From an uncultured Actinomycetes bacterium (lineage in GTDB: Bacteria; Actinomycetota; Actinomycetes; Nanopelagicales; Nanopelagicaceae), in contig CAIJHZ010000107.1 in NCBI GenBank assembly GCA_903820565.1, positions 1 to 6,769 of the forward strand: a stretch of DNA of 6,769 nucleotides. The letters are read 5' to 3'. Below, piece by piece: positions 1 through 5,866 of this stretch (position 1 is the stretch's first letter; every line of letters starts with the position of its first letter). Made by a program: the position numbers and the translations under genes. The notes beneath the pieces are model-generated. The model was given only the letters and a program-made list of their open reading frames with translations. It was not told the DNA's origin and did not search any database.

Positions 1-66
1 CGCATTGGCGCGATTACATCCGCGCACCCTGCCGCAGCGCAGTACAAGCCCGGCTCTATCCGGTGA
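1..66 (+). CDS. purB: C-terminal end of an upstream gene, probably adenylosuccinate lyase (PurB)
   Basis: Frame 1 is open from the left edge to a TGA at 64-66 and encodes 21 residues ending in HPAAAQYKPGSIR. From memory, the long actinobacterial form of adenylosuccinate lyase ends in a similar 'HPxAAxYxPGxI' tail, and purB upstream of purC would fit the pathway, since PurB uses the SAICAR that PurC makes. The tail does not look like the end of PurD, the other likely neighbour. The stop overlaps the GTG start of purC by four bases (GTGA), so the two genes are probably translated in tandem. The stretch is about 65% G+C, clearly above most of the window. Only 21 residues are visible, so the product name is an inference; that a coding frame ends here is more secure. 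Confidence 0.55.
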   Translation, partial: RIGAITSAHPAAAQYKPGSIR

Positions 67-944
67 GCGGCTTTGGCCCAGCTGGCCCACCGCCAGCGCC
101 TGAAATAACTGGGTGGAAACATCTGCGCACCGGAAAAGTTCGTGATCTATATACAAATGACAAAAATCAAATTTTACTCGTTGCATCAGATCGAATTTCG
201 GCTTATGACTGGGTCATGCCAACTGCAATCCCTGGTAAAGGCGAGGTCCTTACTCAGCTTTCACTTTTCTGGTTTGAACTACTTGAAGACATTATTGGCA
301 ACCACATTGTTTCTAGCGATGTTCCTGATGCAGTTGAAGATCGAGCGATTATCGTGCAGCCACTCACAATGTTTGATATCGAATGTGTTGCTCGTGGTTA
401 TTTAACAGGCAGCGGATGGAGCGAGTACCAGAACAACAAAGCTGTCTGCGGAAATTCTTTACCTGATGGCTTGCTTGACGGATCACAACTTCCTCATAGT
501 ATTTTCACTCCAGCGACTAAAGCTGAAATAGGCGATCACGATATAAACATTGATTTTGATGGGACAGTTTCAATTGTTGGCGCAGATGATGCTGCTGAAC
601 TTCGGGATTTAACAATTAAGTTATATGAAACAGCAGCAGAGTTTGCGGCAAGCCGCGGAATCATTGTGGCGGATACAAAGTTTGAATTTGGTCGTAACGA
701 CAAGGGTCAGATACTCCTTGGTGATGAGGCTCTAACCCCTGATTCTTCACGGTTTTGGGAGGCTTCAACTTGGAAGCCAGGCGGGGCTCAGCCATCGTAT
801 GACAAGCAATTTCTGCGTGACTACCTAGTTGCAAGTGGATGGGATAGAAATAGCCCGCCCCCCGAACTACCTAGTGAAATCGTAGAGAAGACAGCACAAC
901 GTTATGACGAAGCATTTTTCCGAATCACCGGCAGCAAGTTCTAA
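63..944 (+). CDS. purC: Phosphoribosylaminoimidazole-succinocarboxamide synthase (SAICAR synthetase)
   Basis: This cytosolic ATP-dependent ligase joins L-aspartate to CAIR to give SAICAR. The 293-residue product has the length of the longer actinobacterial form (the Bacillus form is about 240). Visible motifs in order are GKVRDLY (24-30, nucleotide-binding start), SDRISAYD (42-49), ECVARGYLTGSG (107-118), FTPATKAE (148-155), GDHDIN (157-162), VADTKFEFG (202-210), DEALTPDSSRFW (221-232) and DKQFLRDYL (247-255). The GTG at 63 is chosen because no other plausible start precedes the GKVRDLY motif, the MSGF opening resembles actinobacterial homologues, and it overlaps the upstream stop. No clear Shine-Dalgarno sequence precedes it, so translation is probably coupled to the upstream gene. 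Two positions differ from the motifs I expect: Asp105 where Pro is common before (I/V)EC, and Ile161 where the family usually has Glu (HDEN). No frameshift or truncation is seen. Confidence 0.97.
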   Translation: MSGFGPAGPPPAPEITGWKHLRTGKVRDLYTNDKNQILLVASDRISAYDWVMPTAIPGKGEVLTQLSLFWFELLEDIIGNHIVSSDVPDAVEDRAIIVQPLTMFDIECVARGYLTGSGWSEYQNNKAVCGNSLPDGLLDGSQLPHSIFTPATKAEIGDHDINIDFDGTVSIVGADDAAELRDLTIKLYETAAEFAASRGIIVADTKFEFGRNDKGQILLGDEALTPDSSRFWEASTWKPGGAQPSYDKQFLRDYLVASGWDRNSPPPELPSEIVEKTAQRYDEAFFRITGSKF

Positions 945-945
945 C

Positions 946-953
946 AGGGAGAA
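946..953 (+). promoter_or_regulatory. Strong ribosome binding site for purS
   Basis: AGGGAGAA lies six bases before the purS ATG, within the only gap between genes in the window (15 bases, 945-959). It is the best Shine-Dalgarno match at any junction here. The other starts overlap the preceding stop and have only weak purine stretches. This supports the ATG at 960 as the start of purS and suggests independent initiation there. Confidence 0.75.
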
Positions 954-959
954 ACACAA

Positions 960-1205
960 ATGGCAAAGATCGTAGTTGATGTGATGTTGAAGCCTGAGAT
1001 TCTTGATCCTCAGGGCAATGCTGTTGCAGCTGCACTGCCACGACTTGGATTTACCTTTGCCACATCTGTTCGCCAAGGAAAGCGATTTGAAATTGAGATT
1101 GATGGTGAGCCAACACCAGCACAATTAACTGAAGTAGAAAAAGCCGCCGAAGTTTTATTGTCTAACCCAGTCATTGAAAACTACGTCGTGAGAGTTGAAA
1201 AGTAA
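960..1205 (+). CDS. purS: FGAM synthase small subunit PurS
   Basis: This 81-residue protein is the small structural subunit of the three-part formylglycinamidine ribonucleotide synthase. It has no catalytic residues of its own. In the characterised complexes a PurS dimer bridges PurQ and PurL and helps ammonia pass between them. The family signature is clear: an opening beta strand (KIVVDVMLKPEILDPQG, residues 3-19), then AVAAALPRLGF (21-31) and VRQGKRFEIEI (37-47), with a closing VIENYVVRVE strand. The length matches the family (about 80-85 residues). It begins 15 bases after the purC stop behind a strong ribosome binding site. Its TAA overlaps the purQ start by one base (TAATG). Confidence 0.96.
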   Translation: MAKIVVDVMLKPEILDPQGNAVAAALPRLGFTFATSVRQGKRFEIEIDGEPTPAQLTEVEKAAEVLLSNPVIENYVVRVEK

Positions 1206-1873
1206 TGCGTGTTGGAGTCATTACATTTCCAGGAACTCTGGATGATCGTGATGCTGCCCGCGCAGTTGTAGTTGGTGGGGCAGAAGCGGTTTCGCTGTGG
1301 CATGGCGACGCGGATCTAAAGAGTGTGGACGCAGTTGTTCTACCTGGTGGTTTCTCATATGGTGACTACCTACGCTGTGGTGCAATTTCACGTTTTGCGC
1401 CAGTTATGCAACTTGTCATCGAAGCAGCAAATAAAGGAATGCCTGTTCTAGGTATATGTAATGGTTTCCAGGTTCTGTGCGAATCACATCTATTGCCAGG
1501 GGCATTGACGCGTAATGCTGATCTGCACTTCTTGTGCCGTGATCAAGAGATTGAAATTGTTAACAACCAAACTCCTTGGACCAACTCATTTAAGCAAGGT
1601 CAGCAGATTGTTATTCCACTTAAAAATGGTGAAGGCTCATTTCAGTGTGATGATCAAACACTTGCGATGCTTGAAGGCGAAGGTCGCATAATTGCCCGTT
1701 ATATAGGGGAAAATCCCAATGGATCACGTAATTTGATAGCTGGAATAACAAACGCCAAGGGCAATGTTGTCGGCCTCATGCCACATCCTGAGCACGCAAT
1801 AAATGAGTTAACAGGGCCATCGGCGCAGGGACTTGGCTTCTTTACATCGATCTTGAATGCCATGGTGAAGTAA
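1205..1873 (+). CDS. purQ: FGAM synthase glutaminase subunit PurQ
   Basis: This class I (triad-type) glutamine amidotransferase hydrolyses glutamine and supplies ammonia to PurL for the conversion of FGAR to FGAM. The 222-residue length is normal for stand-alone PurQ. The N-terminus RVGVITFPGTLDDRDAARA (2-20) and the oxyanion-region motif LPGGFSYGDYLRCGA (46-60) are typical. The nucleophile is Cys85 in GICNGFQVL (83-91), and the other triad residues are His194 and Glu196 in MPHPEH (192-197). The start ATG shares its A with the purS TAA, and the stop overlaps the purL ATG in the same way (TAATG at both ends). Only a weak GAGAG-like stretch precedes the start, consistent with coupled translation. 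All key residues are intact. Confidence 0.97.
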   Translation: MRVGVITFPGTLDDRDAARAVVVGGAEAVSLWHGDADLKSVDAVVLPGGFSYGDYLRCGAISRFAPVMQLVIEAANKGMPVLGICNGFQVLCESHLLPGALTRNADLHFLCRDQEIEIVNNQTPWTNSFKQGQQIVIPLKNGEGSFQCDDQTLAMLEGEGRIIARYIGENPNGSRNLIAGITNAKGNVVGLMPHPEHAINELTGPSAQGLGFFTSILNAMVK

Positions 1874-4098
1874 TGGCGCTTGACACGGTCGCAATTGCAC
1901 AATCGAATCCTGATATCTCGCAACCTTTTGCAGAGCTTGGTCTAAAGCCTGATGAATATGCACGCATCAAGGAAATTCTTGGTCGTCGCCCAACATCATC
2001 GGAGCTTGCGATGTATTCAGTGATGTGGTCTGAGCATTGTTCATATAAATCATCAAAGGTTCACTTGAAACAGTTTGGTGAGAAAGCTCCACGATCAGAT
2101 GCACTGTTGGTTGGTATTGGCGAAAATGCAGGTGTTGTTGATGTTGGACAGGGATATGCCGTAACTTTCAAAATTGAATCACACAATCACCCATCATTTG
2201 TTGAGCCATATCAAGGCGCAGCAACAGGTGTTGGTGGAATTGTCCGTGACATCTTGACTATGGGTGCTCGCCCAATTGCAATTATGGATCCGCTTCGCTT
2301 TGGTCCAGCAGATGCACCAGATACTCGTCGTGTTTTACCAGGAATCATCGCCGGTGTTGGTGGGTACGGAAACTGTTTGGGCCTGCCTAATATTGGTGGC
2401 GAAGTTACATTTGATGAAACCTATGCTGGCAACCCACTTGTAAATGCCTTATGTGTTGGCGTTATGAAGCACAGCGACATTAAGTTAGCAAAAGCAGCAG
2501 GAGCTGGAAATTTAGTTGTGTTGTATGGCGCAAAAACAGGTGGCGATGGCATCGGCGGCGTATCTGTACTTGCATCCGAAACATTTGGTGCCGGTGGATC
2601 TACCAAGCGCCCAAGTGTTCAGGTAGGCGACCCATTTGTTGAAAAAGTTTTAATTGAATGTTCCCTAGAAATCTTTGCTGAAGATCTGGTTGTGGGTATC
2701 CAAGACCTTGGCGGAGCAGGTTTATCCTGTGCCACAAGCGAGCTGGCATCGGGTGGTTCTGGCGGTATGAAGGTCCAACTAGACAAGGTGCCACTGCGCG
2801 ATCCATCTCTTTCTCCTGAAGAGATCTTGATGTCTGAATCACAGGAGCGTATGTGTGCAATCGTTGAACCAAGCAAAATTGATCGATTCTTAGAAATCTG
2901 TAAGAAGTGGGATGTTACGGTCACTGTGATTGGTGAAGTTACAGATGGAAAGCATCTTGAAATTACCTGGAATGGTGAGCTAATCGTTGATGTTCCACCG
3001 CGCACAGTTGCACATGATGGACCTGTCTACAACCGCCCACTGGCACAACCTGATTATATTGATCAAGTAAATAGCCAAAAGGTTGATGTTCCAATTCCAG
3101 TTACTGCAGCTGAAATAAAGGCAGCAGTATTGAAATTGGCCGCAGCACCAAACCTTGCAGATAAATCGTGGGTCACATCTCAATATGACAAGTATGTACA
3201 AGGAAACACAATTCAATCCCAACCAGATGATTCCGGAATGGTACGCATTGATGAAACAACACATCTAGGTGTTGCAATCTCAACAGATGCCAATGCAAAC
3301 TGGTCATATCTAAATCCATATCAAGGTGCAAAGTTGGCTTTAGCTGAAGCTGCACGAAATATTGCAACAGCTGGCGCACGACCACTAGCCGTTACCAACT
3401 GTTTGAACTTTGGCTCTCCTGAAGATCCAGGTGTGATGTGGCAGTTTGCCGAATCTGTTCGTGGATTAGCAGATGGCTGTTTAGAAATGGGATTACCTGT
3501 TACTGGTGGAAATGTTTCCTTCTATAACCAAACTGGTTCAGTTGCAATCTTGCCGACACCAGTTATCGGTGTGTTGGGTGTTATTCAAGATGTTCGCACA
3601 CGAACACCCATGAGTTTTACTGAGGCGGGTTTGGATCTCTATCTTGTTGGTGAAACTCACGAAGATTTAGCAGGAAGTGAATGGGCTTTCTTGCATAACC
3701 AAAGAGTTGGACAATCCCCGGATGCTGATTTACAGCGTGAAATGCGCCTTATAGAGCTACTTCTCGAAGGAAATTCTTTCTTTGCTGCTGCCCATGATTT
3801 AAGCCAGGGCGGATTATCTGCTGGATTAACTGAAATGGTTTTGCGTCACGCAGTTGGCGCAACAATCTCACTTGAAAATGCAGGAGTTTGTTTGATCAGT
3901 GAAACACCTGGACGCGTACTTGTTGCCATCGATCCATCACATACTGAGCATCTTGAAGGATTGGCTATTAAGAATGTAATTGCAATTACGAAGTTAGGCA
4001 CAACAGGGGGAGACTCCTTGACAATCAATGATGCAGTCATCTTGTTATCTGAACTTTCAGCTGCTCACACATCAACTTTTCCGAAGTTGTTTGGGTGA
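1873..4098 (+). CDS. purL: FGAM synthase large subunit PurL (small-PurL type)
   Basis: This ATP-dependent synthetase uses FGAR and PurQ-derived ammonia to make FGAM. At 741 residues it is the 'small' PurL that needs separate PurS and PurQ, unlike the roughly 1,300-residue fused form of E. coli. The AIRS/PurM-like fold is duplicated. The first half shows MWSEHCSYKSS (51-61, conserved His55), KIESHNHPS (100-108, His104 and His106), TGVGGIVRDI (118-127), LPNIGGEV (171-178), KTGGDGIGGV (221-230), QDLGGAGLSCATSE (277-290) and MSESQERM (320-327). The second half shows WVTSQYDKYVQGNT (433-446), TNCLNFGSPEDP (508-519), GGNVSFYNQT (545-554) and AHDLSQGGLSAG (640-651). The ATG at 1873 fits the usual N-terminal extension before ELGLKPDEYARIKEILGR, with a weak GGTGA at 1864-1868. 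The TGA overlaps the next gene's GTG by four bases. Confidence 0.98.
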   Translation: MALDTVAIAQSNPDISQPFAELGLKPDEYARIKEILGRRPTSSELAMYSVMWSEHCSYKSSKVHLKQFGEKAPRSDALLVGIGENAGVVDVGQGYAVTFKIESHNHPSFVEPYQGAATGVGGIVRDILTMGARPIAIMDPLRFGPADAPDTRRVLPGIIAGVGGYGNCLGLPNIGGEVTFDETYAGNPLVNALCVGVMKHSDIKLAKAAGAGNLVVLYGAKTGGDGIGGVSVLASETFGAGGSTKRPSVQVGDPFVEKVLIECSLEIFAEDLVVGIQDLGGAGLSCATSELASGGSGGMKVQLDKVPLRDPSLSPEEILMSESQERMCAIVEPSKIDRFLEICKKWDVTVTVIGEVTDGKHLEITWNGELIVDVPPRTVAHDGPVYNRPLAQPDYIDQVNSQKVDVPIPVTAAEIKAAVLKLAAAPNLADKSWVTSQYDKYVQGNTIQSQPDDSGMVRIDETTHLGVAISTDANANWSYLNPYQGAKLALAEAARNIATAGARPLAVTNCLNFGSPEDPGVMWQFAESVRGLADGCLEMGLPVTGGNVSFYNQTGSVAILPTPVIGVLGVIQDVRTRTPMSFTEAGLDLYLVGETHEDLAGSEWAFLHNQRVGQSPDADLQREMRLIELLLEGNSFFAAAHDLSQGGLSAGLTEMVLRHAVGATISLENAGVCLISETPGRVLVAIDPSHTEHLEGLAIKNVIAITKLGTTGGDSLTINDAVILLSELSAAHTSTFPKLFG

Positions 4099-4400
4099 TA
4101 GATATGCGCGACCAACACATACTTGAGCAGGTTAAAAGCACTCTTGCACTATTAACTGCAAAGGCACCTGGTCGTGCAATTGAAGTTCGCGTTCCTCCGT
4201 ATGCGGCCGTTCAGTGTGGCGAAGGTCCAACACATACTCGCGGTACTCCACCTAACACCATCGAAATGAATGCGGATACTTGGTTAGCACTAGCTGCTGG
4301 ACAATTAAGTTGGGCTGATGCTATGGATAGTGGTGCAGTCACAGCGTCCGGCATCCGGGCTGATTTAACCGAATACCTACCGTTAGGATTAGATGCATGA
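4095..4400 (+). CDS. Small SCP-like ('bacterial SCP ortholog') protein of unknown function
   Basis: The 101-residue product matches my memory of the small actinobacterial proteins annotated 'sterol carrier family' or 'bacterial SCP ortholog' (Pfam SCP_3), such as the gene just before purF in Mycobacterium tuberculosis. The conserved core runs from APGRAIEVRVPPYAAVQC (24-41) through HTRGTPPNTIEMNADTWLAL (47-66) to LSWADAMDSGAVTASGIRADL (71-91). It has no signal peptide, membrane segment or recognisable catalytic motif, so it is probably a soluble cytoplasmic protein. No enzymatic role is known to me, and sterol binding should not be assumed from the name. The GTG at 4095 overlaps the purL stop (GTGA); an in-frame ATG at 4104 would give a protein three residues shorter and cannot be excluded. 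Its stop overlaps the purF start (ATGA). Being locked between purL and purF suggests a job tied to purine synthesis, but that is inference. Confidence 0.88.
   Translation: MIDMRDQHILEQVKSTLALLTAKAPGRAIEVRVPPYAAVQCGEGPTHTRGTPPNTIEMNADTWLALAAGQLSWADAMDSGAVTASGIRADLTEYLPLGLDA
4385..4389 (+). promoter_or_regulatory. Weak ribosome binding site for purF
   Basis: AGGAT lies seven bases before the purF ATG, inside the last codons of the SCP-like gene. It is a partial Shine-Dalgarno match at suitable spacing. Together with the four-base ATGA overlap it supports the ATG at 4397 as the purF start. Confidence 0.45.
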
Positions 4401-5866
4401 GACGCCCTGACGGATTGCTTAATCACAATGTCTTAGGTGAAGACAAAGGCCCTCAAGATGCATGCGGTGTTTTTGGAGTTTGGGCACCTGGCGAAGAAGT
4501 CGCAAAATTAAGTTTTTATGGTTTGTATGCACTTCAGCATCGCGGTACTGAATCTGCGGGAATTGCAACGAGTGATGGTGAAAGAATTCTTATCTTTAAA
4601 GATATGGGTCTTGTTTCACAGGTATTTACGGAAGGCGACCTTGCAACATTAAAGGGCAACCTAGCCATTGGCCACTGCCGTTACAGCACGACTGGATCTA
4701 GTACTTGGGTAAATGCTCAGCCAACATTGCGTCCAACTAAGTACGGAACACTGGCTTTAGCCCACAATGGCAACCTGACTAACACAGGCGATTTAGCGGA
4801 ACTTGTGCAAAAACTTGAGGGTTCAGCGAAAAGCATGAGTGGAGTTACGACAGATACTGAAATCATGACTGCGCTCATTGCCTTGCAAGATGAAAAGAAT
4901 GTTGAAGCAAGCGCACTAGCTGTATTGCCACAACTAGAAGGTGCATTTTCTCTTGTCTTTATGGATGAACACACTCTGTATGCAGCTCGTGATCGACATG
5001 GTGTTCGCCCCTTGGTACTTGGAAAGCTTGAAACTGGCTGGGTCGTTGCCTCTGAAAGTGCTGCTTTAGATATTGTCGGAGCAGCATTTGTTCGAGAGAT
5101 AGAGCCTGGCGAATTTATTGCAATTGATAGCAACGGTGTCCGCTCACAACGGTGGGCAGAAGCACAACCCAAGGGTTGCTTATTTGAATATGTGTATCTT
5201 GCTCGTCCTGATACAACTATTGCCGGCAGTGGAATTCATAAAACACGAGTTGCAATTGGTGCGCAGCTAGCACGGGAAGCTCCAGTGGATGCCGATCTTG
5301 TAATCCCTGTTCCTGAATCTGGAACACCTGCAGCCATTGGTTATGCAAAAGAGTCTGGGATTCCATTTGGCTTAGGTCTTGTAAAGAACTCTTATGTCGG
5401 TCGCACATTTATCCAACCGTCACAGACTATTCGCCAGCTGGGTATTCGGTTGAAACTAAACCCATTGCGCGAGATTATTGAAGGTAAACGCATTGTTGTT
5501 GTCGATGATTCGATTGTTCGTGGAAACACACAACGTGCAATTGTCCGCATGTTGCGCGAGGCAGGAGCCCGTGAAATCCATGTGCGCATCTCATCTCCTC
5601 CCGTTAAATGGCCTTGTTATTACGGAATCGATTTTGCTACTAAAGCTGAGTTAATTGCCAACGGTTTAGAGGCTGAAGAAATTCGCCGTTCAATCGGCGC
5701 TGACTCTTTGGGCTATGTTTCACTCGACGGCTTAATTACAGCGACCCAGGTGGCTTCTGATCGACTCTGTTCTGCCTGCTTTACAGGTGAATATCCAATT
5801 CGTATCCCGGAAGATATGTCTGAAGGAAAATTGCGCCTAGAGATCACAGAAGTACACGGTCACTGA
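4397..5866 (+). CDS. purF: Amidophosphoribosyltransferase (glutamine PRPP amidotransferase), Fe-S type
   Basis: PurF catalyses the first committed step of purine synthesis, making 5-phosphoribosylamine from PRPP and glutamine. The 489-residue protein has an N-terminal Ntn-type glutaminase domain and a C-terminal type I phosphoribosyltransferase domain. A 22-residue propeptide precedes the nucleophile Cys23 in DACGVFGVW (21-29), so self-cleavage is expected to expose it. Glutaminase motifs are GHCRYSTTGSS (92-102, Arg95), AHNGNL (122-127) and TTDTE (151-155). The PRPP-binding loop is VVVDDSIVRGNT (367-378), and NSYVGRTFIQPSQ (331-343) matches the flexible PRTase loop. Cys261, Cys407, Cys458 and Cys461 match the four ligands of the [4Fe-4S] cluster of the Bacillus subtilis enzyme; the E. 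coli enzyme lacks propeptide and cluster. The family is feedback-inhibited by purine nucleotides. The start overlaps the SCP-like gene by four bases, and the stop overlaps purM by one (TGATG). Confidence 0.98.
   Translation: MRRPDGLLNHNVLGEDKGPQDACGVFGVWAPGEEVAKLSFYGLYALQHRGTESAGIATSDGERILIFKDMGLVSQVFTEGDLATLKGNLAIGHCRYSTTGSSTWVNAQPTLRPTKYGTLALAHNGNLTNTGDLAELVQKLEGSAKSMSGVTTDTEIMTALIALQDEKNVEASALAVLPQLEGAFSLVFMDEHTLYAARDRHGVRPLVLGKLETGWVVASESAALDIVGAAFVREIEPGEFIAIDSNGVRSQRWAEAQPKGCLFEYVYLARPDTTIAGSGIHKTRVAIGAQLAREAPVDADLVIPVPESGTPAAIGYAKESGIPFGLGLVKNSYVGRTFIQPSQTIRQLGIRLKLNPLREIIEGKRIVVVDDSIVRGNTQRAIVRMLREAGAREIHVRISSPPVKWPCYYGIDFATKAELIANGLEAEEIRRSIGADSLGYVSLDGLITATQVASDRLCSACFTGEYPIRIPEDMSEGKLRLEITEVHGH

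Noticed and set aside
142..405. An 87-codon plus-strand open frame within purC in another frame
   Set aside because: It is wholly inside purC, whose frame carries all SAICAR synthetase motifs. The translation looks hydrophobic only by chance frame-shifting of purC codons.
945..959. The gap between purC and purS as a site for a terminator or regulatory RNA
   Set aside because: It is only 15 bases and is mostly taken up by the ribosome binding site. No inverted repeat or T-run is present.
1880..1908. A TTGACA hexamer just after the purL start, as a possible internal promoter
   Set aside because: At 17-base spacing the -10 position reads TCGAAT, a poor match, and the hexamer encodes conserved-frame residues at the start of purL. 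Such a promoter would also start transcription inside purL.
2600..3005. Two overlapping minus-strand open frames (90 and 128 codons) inside purL
   Set aside because: Both are antisense to conserved PurL motifs and overlap each other in different frames. Neither translation resembles a known family.
4018..4050. A TTGACA hexamer near the end of purL, 70-odd bases before the SCP-like gene, as a possible internal promoter
   Set aside because: At 17-base spacing the -10 position reads CTTGTT. The better TTATCT hexamer is at about 21 bases spacing, too long for a typical promoter. The tight overlaps make a separate promoter unnecessary.
4717..5172. A 151-codon open frame on the minus strand inside purF
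   Set aside because: It lies entirely antisense to the well-conserved glutaminase domain of PurF, its translation is Ser/Ala/Thr-rich with no recognisable motif, and no ribosome binding context stands out. It is best explained as a shadow of purF codon use.
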